Positions 55,165 through 63,948 of a DNA stretch of 64,000 nt are shown in pieces (within the stretch, counting starts at the first letter, position 1; each line of letters begins with the position of its first letter). The notes beneath the pieces are model-generated. The model did no database searches and had not been told where the DNA came from. It saw only the letters and a list, made by a program, of their open reading frames with translations. The position numbers and the translations under genes were made by a program. Source of the DNA: Symbiodinium microadriaticum. Its lineage: Eukaryota > Sar > Dinophyceae > Suessiales > Symbiodiniaceae. Location: the NCBI GenBank assembly GCA_001939145.1, contig LSRX01000130.1:856919-920918 (forward strand), written 5' to 3'.

Positions 55165-56728
55165 TTACAACCCACGAAGAGGCTGCGGATGATGCGCCAC
55201 CTTGCGGAAGTCCGTGAACTCGTACCCTAGCACTGGCGGGATACGAGGAAGAAAGCCCAGTATCGACTTCACGATGGGATGCCGAAACTGCAAAGCAGAG
55301 GCATGCTGAGCCGCCTGCACGAACTGGGCCAGTGCAACTAAGGAAGCCACCAGATCTCACTCCGGTCCCTCCCTGTCCGGAGGACCACAGGGGAAGGCCC
55401 TTCCAGAGGCCAGCAACGCCAGCAGGCGCACCGTCTCTCGACGGCAGCCCCAGACCAATACCGGAATATCCACCACAATGCGCTTCGGCCCCGGAGGCTT
55501 CGGATCATCCATCCGATAGTCGGCTCCATTCTCCAAAGCACGAGCCACCATGTAGACCCCCTCGGGATGCCGTAAAGCACCCGCCTGTGCGAGGTCCTGG
55601 ACGAAGGAGTGGAAGGTACTGAGGCAGCCGACCTGGGAAAAGACACACGAAGACGTGTAATTCCTCTGCTCAGCTGAAACAAAAGGAGGGCTGCAGGATT
55701 TTCTGGTTCGTATTTACTACAATAAAAAGTCGACAATCAAAGCTCTATTAGGGGGCTTGCTCGAGTTTCCAATGGATAGCATCCCACCTGGCTCCCGTCT
55801 CCTCTGCCATCTTCAAGAACTCGTGGCAGATCGGCTGCCCGATGCGCTTCTCTTAGGCCAAAGAACGGAACAGGCTACAAAAAGCTCCCTGAGACTCCTT
55901 GTCGCCGTCCTACGTCCGATCCTTCGAACCGTTCCAGAGGAGACCGGGCTGTGGATGATTCTGCAGTACTTTGCGGGTGTAGGCAAGAGCAACCTCCGGC
56001 GAGATGGTGGTCTTTCGCCTCGGGTTACTCATCAAAGGCAGACGGGTGATCTCCTCGAAAGGTGTGAAGTTCCACCCATCCAGGCAGGCCCAGTCGGCGC
56101 CATACTCCATCGCGAGATTGATAAGGGCATCCCCTTTCGGCGTTCCCAAGATGCCATGCGAGACTGCATCAGACACCAGCTCGGAGAAGATGGTCCCGCC
56201 GCCCTCCAACAAGACTCCCATGACGTTCTCCCGCCCACACTCTGCCAGAGACCTCTCAAGAAGTTCCATGGAAGCTGGCTCGTCCAGAAGTTCGGCTTCC
56301 ATGATGAGAGGCACCATGGTCTGGAACGCATAGTCGCCGCGGAAGACCACATGACCGTCCTGGCCCCAGCGCGCCCCGGTGGCGACGGCGAAGTCTACCA
56401 GCTCCCGACCCTGCGCCACGGCGCGGAGCTGGATGAGGCCGCTCAGCAGCTGCCCGAAGGTGGGAACCGTCCAGTAAGCCCCGAACTCCGACACGGCCCT
56501 CTTGATCGCAGCCATGCCGGAAGGGGAAGACAAGCACTTGGCTTTCGTCAGGCCTTTCAAGAGAGCTGCAAACGGAGTCGTGCTGCGGAACTCAGAAGTT
56601 TGTATTTCCTGGCTCAGGTCTGACTTCACCTCCAGGAACTTGGCGAGGTCCCCGTCTTCCTGAAGCTGCAACAATGCTCGAAGGACAGCGTCATCCGGCC
56701 CCGGATTCGGAGGGGCATCGTGCGCCAT
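55165..56728 (-). pseudogene. Helical-repeat (ankyrin-like) protein gene, copy B, with premature stops
   Basis: Homologue of copy A at about 90% or better by eye. It starts MAHDAPPNPGP at 56728 and stays in frame through the point where copy A is shifted (GGGTIFSELVSDAVSHG). It is then interrupted: a GAG-to-TAG change at 55912-55910 and a CAA-to-TAA change at 55855-55853. After a likely intron (about 55720-55640, acceptor tcttttcccag) the last segment has a TGA after DREGPE near 55357. It ends with the same HHPQPLRGL at 55165. An upstream in-frame ATG at 56908 lies in sequence not shared with copy A and is probably not used. The long plus-strand frame at 55757-56623 is treated as a shadow. 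Confidence 0.65.
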
Positions 56729-56819
56729 TCCCGTCCTCGTCCTCTCACCGCCATTGCGCCCCGCAGTTCTCAAAAGCTCTGTGCTTAAGACTTGACCTTC
56801 AAAACGGGCGTCGGTGAAG

Positions 56820-57640
56820 AGAACGCAGCCTGCGGCCGGAGAGGGGAGGGGCCCAAGGGGGCGATGAGAAGCTCCTGGCTTCGGAAGTCTACCGATTCCG
56901 AATTCCATGTGAGGGTTCGGCTGACCACTCGCAACTCAGGAGTACGAGTACGGCTTAAGGTTTTTTGGGTCAGGCTGCCGATTTTCTGCTTGGACACAAA
57001 GGAAGTAGCTGAAAGTTGAGGTGTTTTCACGATGACATCCGACTTTCTGCACCGCTGGTCAGCCTATGAAACCGTCGGGGCACCGACTTGCGGAATTACA
57101 CCCGTCACGCCAAAGCCCCGTTCTCACAGTCCCTTCGGCTTGGCAGCCCTACTTTCAGAAAGACGACCCAAAAAAGCACCGATCTGAGCTTCGAAGAACG
57201 GCTTTAGCCTCAACGCCAGGCTCCAAGGTCTCATGCCCCGAGGCCCCAGCCCTCCTCCGAAAGCTCTCTGCCCCCCGCCCTACCCCTAGCTCCCCAGGGT
57301 TTCAGCACTCGCGACTAGGACAAGCCAGGCGAGGAAAGGGGTTTAGGGTTTTTGGGGCAGGGGGAGCACCTCCGTAGTTGATCAGGTAATGCAGGTAGGT
57401 CAGCGGTTGAGCACGATGCTCCCTGGAGTTGGAGTTTTTGGCTACCAGGTTCCTTACCATAGTCAAAGGGGTTGCCGGACGCCATTGGGGCATCCATTTT
57501 TGGACATCAGGTTTCGGACGTAGCAGCAATGGTGGATCTGATACATCCTGCTACTGCTAATGCTACTTACTAGTACTAAGTACTAGTTGCAGTAGCCGGA
57601 AGAGCAGGCGGCGGACTACTACAACTTTAGAAAGGCAAGC
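56820..57640. other. Non-coding stretch, no gene recognised
   Basis: Sequence left of 56820 is shared with the copy A locus up to gggcgtcggt; beyond that it is unique. The module tttcagcactcgcgactagg lies at 57299 next to a short telomere-like word. Confidence 0.45.
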
Positions 57641-57800
57641 GGCGGACTACGACTGCGACTGCGACTGCGATTGCGACTGCGATTGCGACTGCGACGACGA
57701 CGACGACGACGACTACTACTACTACAATCATTACATCAAAGCCAAGCCAAACCAGACCAAGCCAAACCAAGCCAAGCCAAACCAAGCCAAGACAACCCCA
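57640..57800. repeat. Microsatellites: (gactgc)n, (gac)n and (ccaag/ccaaa)n
   Basis: Hexamer gactgcgactgc at 57647-57690, gacgac at 57692-57715, then pentamer aagccaagccaaaccaa at 57738-57795. Confidence 0.9.
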
Positions 57801-57805
57801 TCTCA

Positions 57806-58080
57806 TAGGAAAACTGTATCTACGAGAAAACCCTGTGTAATACAAAGACACTATCTAATGGGGAAATCCTATCCAACACAAAAACCGTGTCTAACAGCAA
57901 AACCTATCTAACAGGAAAGCCCCGTCTACTGGGAAAACACCATCATATAGGAAATCCGCATCTAATCGGAAAGTCCCATCTAATAGGAAAACCTACTCCG
58001 GTCTCCTAAGAAATTCCTAGCTAAGGGCAAACCCCTATCTGATACCTAAACCACATCTAATGGGAAAGCCCTAGTCCCTA
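57806..58080 (+). repeat. Degenerate tandem repeat of about 20-22 bases
   Basis: About a dozen variants of atctaataggaaaaccccgt run head to tail with substitutions and small indels (for example at 57890, 57935 and 57985). No coding frame. It is a decayed minisatellite. Confidence 0.8.
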
Positions 58081-58084
58081 GTTA

Positions 58085-59493
58085 TGGGGGTGAAGACCGT
58101 ATTTCAATTTGGCAACAGACCAGTGTCCACGACAAGCGCTGAAACAACATTGGGAGGGGGCATGAGAGAAGAGAGGGGGGTCTCAGGAGAATGCTAGCGC
58201 TTACTAGTACCAGCACTAGTACTAGCACTACTACTAGTACTACTACAGTGTGGCGGGAATCTTGAACAATTGTTTGCACAAGTTTGCCAAAGTTCATCTT
58301 GGTCCAAAAGGTTCAGGGTTTAGGGGAGCTACTCGACAAGCAAGTGGGGCAAGTGTGGCAAGATGACCAAGATGACCAAGATTGCAAGATGATCAAGATT
58401 GTTGGCAATTTTGCTTTTGATCAAGCTTGACCGAGAATTCCAAGATTGCCAAGACGGTTCCGCAAAATAGTTGTACTAAATTCCCGGCACAATGTACTAC
58501 TCCTCCTCCTCCTCCTGCTGCTGCTCCTCCTCCTCCTCCCTGACTAGCAGTCGTTGTCGTCGTACTTGTAGTTGTGGATACCGCCGTAGTGACACGCGCG
58601 TGGTCGCCGTCGTCGTAGTAGCAGAAAGCAGCAGCGATAACACAACCAACATGGAAGAGCTACGAACGTCACAAAATCAGTCAACTGATACAACAAAAGA
58701 ATCCTGCCAAAACAACAGGCTAGCAACAGTCATGAGTCATAACAGCACAACCCCATGGCCCATGAACGGAAAAATGCCACAAAACCCATGGCGCTGCTGG
58801 CCTCACCAAACTCGGGAGCTGAAAGTGCGCCCAAATGGAGCCCGTTGCTTCGGTCCCTGCAATGGGGCTAGCGTTGACTGTCAGCTCTGGAATTAGGTTT
58901 CGGGATCGGGCCGAGGGTCTAAATCCCGGGGTTTCAAGTCAGGGGCTACATAGAAGAGACACCGGTGAGCCTCATGTAAGTTACCTACGAAAAGACCTAC
59001 TTTCACAACACCAGGTCCCAAGGCACGCAGACAGACATACGAATCTACCTGCCTACCTACCTGCCTGCCTGACTGCCTGACTGCCTGACTGCCTCCCTGC
59101 ATGCATTCACACAGGCGCGCACGCTTACATTTTCTCCACAAAACATAACATAGTAGCGTGTCATACAACATCACGTCACAAAACATAACATAGCATAAAC
59201 ATCAGCATCAACATCAACCTGATGCAACCTAACATGCCTTGATACATACATGCATAAACATGTCCGCAGCTAGATGTAAAAAAGCAATCATGTGTATGTA
59301 TACATCTATTTACTGGTGTTTACCTATTTTCATTGTTTATTTAGGTGTTTGTTTACTTTTGTTTACTTTATTTGTTAGTTAGTTTACGTACTTATTATAT
59401 ATCTATATGTGTGTATGCACGCATACATAGACGTACGAATACACACGCATCTGTGTGTGTAGACGTGTATACATATTACCTGCATATAATGTG

Positions 59494-59525
<32 letters not shown>

Positions 59526-59610
59526 GTATATATGTAAGTATATATGTGTTTTTGGCTCCCACTTGGCAACGTCCGCAGACACTGCATGGCAGGTGTTTTG
59601 AGCCATCGAA
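58085..59610. other. Simple-sequence rich, no gene recognised
   Basis: actagtactag run at 58195-58250, a caagatgaccaagatt repeat at 58355-58410, cctcctcct at 58500-58540, cctg/actg run at 59045-59100, and ta/gt words at 59395-59545. The 134-codon plus-strand frame at 58492-58896 begins in the cctcct run and is not supported. Confidence 0.55.
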
Positions 59611-59618
59611 TGCCCTCT

Positions 59619-59792
59619 TCAAGTGGGGTTTCGTGATTCGGTCTTGAATCTCACTGTCCAAATCAGTTTTTTAGGCCAAATTGCGCGGCCCCCCAGCACA
59701 TGCAGGTACAAGGATTGGCTGATTTCGCAGACAGGAATGCGCTCTCCCATGAAAGTCCATGACAACCGTGTAAGGTCGTGGAGTTCGCGCAT
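59619..59792 (-). CDS. Small frame at the end of the compact array
   Basis: 57 codons from ATG at 59792: MRELHDLTRLSWTFMGERIP to a stop at 59619. The same frame stays open upstream as CQALTDLEWIDCMREL and overlaps the end of the 59816-60394 frame. It may therefore be a frameshifted extension of that protein rather than a separate one. No family recognised. Confidence 0.45.
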   Translation of the reverse strand: MRELHDLTRLSWTFMGERIPVCEISQSLYLHVLGGRAIWPKKLIWTVRFKTESRNPT

Positions 59793-59815
59793 GCAGTCAA
59801 TCCACTCAAGGTCAG

Positions 59816-60394
59816 TCAGTGCTTGGCATCGAGGGCCATAAATCTACCAACGGCATAGGATTCCGCCATTAAGCAATAGAGCGCAGAAGCGGCTGCTCTG
59901 GATGCACCCCACCCCCATTCGTGCCCTATACTTAGAACCTGCTTTGCAGCGGCGGCCTCGGAAGATTGATCAACCGTCAATCGTTCGGCTAGTCGTTCTG
60001 GCCGAAGGCGGATGTATTGAAGTAGCCCGTGTAACAATTCGTAGCTATACCCACTGCCATTTGGCACGCGCCCAGCCACAGTCTCTTGCACCTTCGCAAG
60101 CCATTGACCGTACAATTGCTTACCGTACCAAACGGGGGCTGCATCGTAGACATGGGGCAATTTCAACACCTCAAGGACTGTCGACAAATCAGCCGTTTCT
60201 GGACACCCATATATGCAGCACTCAGCTATCGTCTCGTCACATCCGAGCAGATGGCTGGCATCTGCAATTGAAAGAGCGGCATCGCCAGTAAGCCCGACCT
60301 GTTCCCACAGTTGAGCCATCTGCGGAATTACAGGGGCTTGAATTAATCCTTCCACTTGAATCGGGTGAATGAAGCGCAACCATGATAAGCGCAT
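59816..60394 (-). CDS. Unrecognised protein, compact array gene (192 aa)
   Basis: Uninterrupted frame from ATG at 60394, 46 bases after the stop of the preceding ORF. The composition is that of a soluble, helix-rich protein (AALSIADASHLLGCDETIAE; AAAAKQVLSIGHEWGWGASR). It has no signal peptide, no obvious membrane segment, no intron-like breaks and no family I can name. It sits in an intron-free run of minus-strand ORFs. Confidence 0.6.
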   Translation of the reverse strand: MRLSWLRFIHPIQVEGLIQAPVIPQMAQLWEQVGLTGDAALSIADASHLLGCDETIAECCIYGCPETADLSTVLEVLKLPHVYDAAPVWYGKQLYGQWLAKVQETVAGRVPNGSGYSYELLHGLLQYIRLRPERLAERLTVDQSSEAAAAKQVLSIGHEWGWGASRAAASALYCLMAESYAVGRFMALDAKH

Positions 60395-60440
60395 GACCGA
60401 AGCAACAGCTAGCCACGTTTTCCAGCAGCGCGCATTTGCT

Positions 60441-61628
60441 CTAAGCCGTTTTGGCTTGCTCAGGGTCTAAGTCATCTCCTTCCTTAGCCGTTGGCAACTC
60501 TGCTTTGTCATAGGCCTCAGTCTGACCGCTTCCGGGCAAGACAGGCTCCGCCGCCTTGCTTGGGTAGACCAGCGGTTTCAAACCCGCCTTTGCGCCAACA
60601 GTGTTTTCCAACCTTTGGCGTCGCATGCGCGCCTCATCCGTTTCAGGAGGCGGGTCGATAGCAGTACGTTTACCAACCCGCACAATGGCCTTAGCTTCAA
60701 AGAAAGCCGTAGTGAGAGCCGTCGGAATGACGGTACCAAAGTATATCAAAGCAACCATCAAGAGGTTGCTCCGCTCACGCACTTGCTGCAGCAGGCGTGC
60801 AATCAACCGGCCTGACGATCTCACTGAATAGCTGAAAATGTAAGCCGGTTCAAGTTGACACCATCTCGTGTAGCCAGTAGAAATTGAAACCATGAAAAGG
60901 TTTTCATTGGTTGGCAACCGTAGGGGCTCATCGTACTCATAAACGTTGAAAAACGGATCATCCATTTCAACCACCTCCCCAAGTCCTATGTGGAGTGAGT
61001 CATCGCTTGAAGCACGGCGCACCTGCCTTGTGTGACCTTGCAGCGCAAATTCGTGATCACGGTCAATGTCGACAGCAGTCAACCTGAATAGCACATCGAC
61101 TCCTGCTCCTAGGCCGACATTCGGCCGAAGGCTAACAGAATCACCTATGCGTTGACTCTTGTCCTGCCCGGCAAACTCGACTCTGTTGCCGCTAACAAAG
61201 GTTAATGAGTCCACAGCTCTCTGAAACATAGCTTCTTCATCATAGAAAAATCCTGGTTCAGATACGCCTGTTGTCAGCGATTTTGGAAAGCAGATGGGGC
61301 CGGGCCCCTGCAAGGCGCGCCACTTCGGCCAATTCCTGGACGCCCACTCCCCATAATCAGTGCGTGGTTCCCGCCCCTGTCGGGCAGCGTGCTGCTGGGG
61401 GCGGAGTGACTCCAAATAACACGCATGTAGCCGCAAGCCAAAAAGTCGTGCACAGGCCCGGGCAATAAGTGTGGCCAATCCACTCTCGACCCCGGTCTTT
61501 GAATCTATCAGTGTGCGGTAAATGGCTGACTCGTCATTTCCAACATCTACAGTTGGCGGGCGATCACCCATAGCAGCAGGCCGCACGCCTATATACCGCA
61601 AGGCCTGGACAACACTCACACGGAGCAT
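60441..61628 (-). CDS. Unrecognised protein, compact array gene (395 aa)
   Basis: Frame from ATG at 61628 to a stop at 60441, continuous. The central part looks like a beta-rich soluble domain (VEFAGQDKSQRIGDSVSLRP; VGLGAGVDVLFRLTAVDIDR). A hydrophobic stretch LLMVALIYFGTVIPTALTTA lies at about residues 290-310 and could be a membrane segment or buried core. The C terminus is charged and Pro-rich. I do not recognise the family. A structural (coat-like) role is only a guess from size and the compact setting. Its ATG lies 9 bases from the ATG of the oppositely oriented ORF at 61638. Confidence 0.6.
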   Translation of the reverse strand: MLRVSVVQALRYIGVRPAAMGDRPPTVDVGNDESAIYRTLIDSKTGVESGLATLIARACARLFGLRLHACYLESLRPQQHAARQGREPRTDYGEWASRNWPKWRALQGPGPICFPKSLTTGVSEPGFFYDEEAMFQRAVDSLTFVSGNRVEFAGQDKSQRIGDSVSLRPNVGLGAGVDVLFRLTAVDIDRDHEFALQGHTRQVRRASSDDSLHIGLGEVVEMDDPFFNVYEYDEPLRLPTNENLFMVSISTGYTRWCQLEPAYIFSYSVRSSGRLIARLLQQVRERSNLLMVALIYFGTVIPTALTTAFFEAKAIVRVGKRTAIDPPPETDEARMRRQRLENTVGAKAGLKPLVYPSKAAEPVLPGSGQTEAYDKAELPTAKEGDDLDPEQAKTA

Positions 61629-61637
61629 ACGGCCAAA

Positions 61638-62159
61638 ATGGGTTACTGGCGCAAGCTGCCGACCACGATTAGCCTCTGGCTCGTTTTCAGCCCGGCTGTC
61701 TTTGCGCGAGCCCTAGGTGTGCTGAGTCAGGCTATACCCGATGCTGGCGGAGCCATGGCTGGGCTTGAAATGGCTATGACTTTAGCTACTGGTGAAAAGA
61801 TTGTCGCTGATGCGCGTAATGCCACGGCGGATGACCCAATCTACTTGGGTCCATTTTTGCGTGGTAGTGTGGCTGTGGGCCAAGGGCCAACGTTGGTATC
61901 ATGTTTTCAGTACTTGCAAGATGTGGACGCCCAGCGGCGCGCAACTAATGAAGTTTATCAAGATCCACGACAGTACCAGGTGCCATGGGTCGCAATGCCG
62001 TTGGCAACCCGGCGAGGCCCAGCGCTGTGTCCCCGGGATTCTTCAACATTGCTGTGGGCCGCACACAATGAGCACGTCCTGGCAGAACCGATGGGCCTGG
62101 CTAATTGGCACAAATGCCCGATCCACCCTCTCATAGCCATGCTCACCAGCGCGATATAG
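61638..62159 (+). CDS. Unrecognised protein on the opposite strand (173 aa)
   Basis: ATG at 61638. The N-terminal LPTTISLWLVFSPAVFARAL resembles a signal peptide or membrane anchor, followed by AMAGLEMAMTLATGEKIVAD and a soluble remainder. No minus-strand frame is open across 61630-62040, so this strand is the likely coding one there. It is divergent from the 395-aa ORF (9-base gap), and its last 117 bases overlap tail-to-tail with the 368-aa ORF. Family unknown. Confidence 0.5.
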   Translation: MGYWRKLPTTISLWLVFSPAVFARALGVLSQAIPDAGGAMAGLEMAMTLATGEKIVADARNATADDPIYLGPFLRGSVAVGQGPTLVSCFQYLQDVDAQRRATNEVYQDPRQYQVPWVAMPLATRRGPALCPRDSSTLLWAAHNEHVLAEPMGLANWHKCPIHPLIAMLTSAI

Positions 62160-63149
62160 GCTGGGCTCATCACGAGAAGGGTCCGGCATGGTAATGCGGG
62201 ATGGGTCTTGCCCATCGACCAGCAGACAGCTTCTGATAACGGGACTGGTCGCTAACAGGATCCGGATCGCGCCCATCATCACTTCGAGGTCCGCCATTGG
62301 GAGCTCTACGAAAATTACGCTGCCCTCAGCCACCCGGGCTGAATGCTCCAAATATTTATAAGCCGCAGCGGAAATGTTTCCGCCAAACTCAGCCGGCGCA
62401 GGTGCACCAGTCGTCTCAATTTCGTGAGGAAAGTAGGTGCCCAAGGCAATATTTTGATACTGCCAGAAAATGCGACTCCAAAGCCCATAATTACAAATGG
62501 GCAATGTCTCAGACATAGGGAGCTGGACTAAGAGCGCTTGCGCCAATTGAAGCATCGCGCCCCGCGTAGCGGCATCTGGCGGAAAAATCGGGCTGACGGC
62601 GGGATTCTTACTCGTCAAGTAAGCAGCAAATTTGCGTGAGAATGAGTCATTGTCAAGGGGCTTCTTACTCGTCAGCGTGCATCCAAACAAATCCGTGATA
62701 CACCCATGATGATAAACGGACACTGTGGCGATGGCTGACAAGCCAATCTCATAATAGGGACACCACCCCAATGAGCCCTCTTCCACAGTCTCTCGATTCG
62801 CCCCTCTGTCTTTCAATCTGACATTGACAACCTCAGAAAACCTGAGCATCGACCGCATACCACTCAATGTTGCAGTTTCAATGGAAAAATTCCGAGTTTC
62901 GGCCAGGTACCCGCGACTCGCTGCCCACTCCAGAAATCCTGTACATGCAGAATCATCAGTGTCCTGTGCCGGATCTGGAAGTTCCAAATCGTTGTGGTTC
63001 TTCACAACCGTGGAGTCCCCATTTTTCCGCGCATTTGATGATGCCGCCATGGCATCAGCTAACGAGACATAAACTGAACTCCACAAGACATGCAGAAAAT
63101 GCCATAATGGTAATTTAAAGGGATGGCGTGAGCTTGCAAACTGAAGCAT
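62043..63149 (-). CDS. Unrecognised protein, compact array gene (368 aa)
   Basis: ATG at 63149, stop at 62043, continuous. The N-terminal residues include a hydrophobic run (LPLWHFLHVLWSSVYVSL) that could be a signal or anchor. The rest is a soluble domain with acidic and aromatic patches (CTGFLEWAASRGYLAETRNF; LGTYFPHEIETTGAPAPAEF). No family recognised. It starts 23 bases after the end of the preceding small ORF, the tight spacing typical of compact genomes. Confidence 0.6.
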   Translation of the reverse strand: MLQFASSRHPFKLPLWHFLHVLWSSVYVSLADAMAASSNARKNGDSTVVKNHNDLELPDPAQDTDDSACTGFLEWAASRGYLAETRNFSIETATLSGMRSMLRFSEVVNVRLKDRGANRETVEEGSLGWCPYYEIGLSAIATVSVYHHGCITDLFGCTLTSKKPLDNDSFSRKFAAYLTSKNPAVSPIFPPDAATRGAMLQLAQALLVQLPMSETLPICNYGLWSRIFWQYQNIALGTYFPHEIETTGAPAPAEFGGNISAAAYKYLEHSARVAEGSVIFVELPMADLEVMMGAIRILLATSPVIRSCLLVDGQDPSRITMPDPSRDEPSLYRAGEHGYERVDRAFVPISQAHRFCQDVLIVCGPQQC

Positions 63150-63172
63150 GGTAATAAAATCCCCGCCTATAA

Positions 63173-63421
63173 TTACTGAATACGAACGAGTGGAAGCTCA
63201 TAGCAATGAAAGTAAGCCGTTTGGACAATACGCTGAAGAAGCATCGCACATTCAACCAACACACATGCGGACAATGCTAGCAATAAGTGCACAATACACT
63301 CAAATAGCTCAGTTTCTGTTTTGTCCTCAAATGGTTGCCATACTGCGCAGCAGCGTACGCCTGGCGAATGGCACAAATGCTTCGAAAGAGTGGACCTAGT
63401 GACAACAATCGCAGTCGCCAT
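63173..63421 (-). CDS. Small putative membrane protein (82 aa)
   Basis: ATG at 63421 (MATAIVVTRSTLSKHLCHSP), stop at 63173. It has a hydrophobic segment IVHLLLALSACVLVECAMLL in the second half, and four or more cysteines. Support comes mainly from position: it fills the gap between two larger ORFs on the same strand almost exactly. Family unknown. Confidence 0.4.
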   Translation of the reverse strand: MATAIVVTRSTLSKHLCHSPGVRCCAVWQPFEDKTETELFECIVHLLLALSACVLVECAMLLQRIVQTAYFHCYELPLVRIQ

Positions 63422-63465
63422 TCGAACCAACCACCACAAAGCCTCTTTTCCAACAGATCATCAAT

Positions 63466-63948
63466 CTAACGTTGGTAATGCCTCTGGTGACACACATCAC
63501 AGTAGCAGCGTGAAATGTGGTGCGGCCGCTTCTTCTTCGTACATTGGCGGTTCCCGCAATTACGACACATTCGCGTCTGGCCTACCACATGAACATCACT
63601 CTCATGCCCTGGCCCGGCTGACTCACTTGACGTAGCACCGGAGTAACCAGGGCTCGGATTACTGCAAGAAGGATAGTGGCCAACCACCGGGCTTACAGTA
63701 GTAGCACCCGGCGAACTAGCCGCACCAACGTGACCAACACGCCGGCGAGATAGTTCAGACTGGAACGCATACATAAGCTGTTCCAGCTGCGCATCGGAAG
63801 TGTAGGCCAACAGCGAATAGAGGACGCTGATGATCACTCCGACCATCTGCGCCAACAATGCAGCAGGCGACATTTCACCATTGTTATCCATGATTGCGAC
63901 ACCGGGTGGCAATATGGAGCCCTCGCAGAGCCAATCTACGGAATGCAA
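63466..63948 (-). CDS. Membrane-segment protein with C-terminal Cys/His cluster (up to 160 aa)
   Basis: The frame is open from at least 63948. The first ATG inside is MDNNGEMSPAALLAQ at about 63892, so the true start may be there or beyond the window edge. A hydrophobic helix LLAQMVGVIISVLYSLLAYT is followed by a Ser/Pro/Gly-rich linker. The basic C-terminal tail has MCRNCGNRQCTKKKRPHH then CYCDVCHQRH, a Cys/His arrangement suited to one or two zinc ions and nucleic-acid binding. No named family recognised. It ends 44 bases before the ATG of the next small ORF. Confidence 0.55.
   Translation of the reverse strand: MHSVDWLCEGSILPPGVAIMDNNGEMSPAALLAQMVGVIISVLYSLLAYTSDAQLEQLMYAFQSELSRRRVGHVGAASSPGATTVSPVVGHYPSCSNPSPGYSGATSSESAGPGHESDVHVVGQTRMCRNCGNRQCTKKKRPHHISRCYCDVCHQRHYQR

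Noticed and set aside
57738..57795. Possible repeat-containing RNA or regulatory array (ccaag/ccaaa)
   Set aside because: Simple pentamer slippage with no sign of conserved structure.
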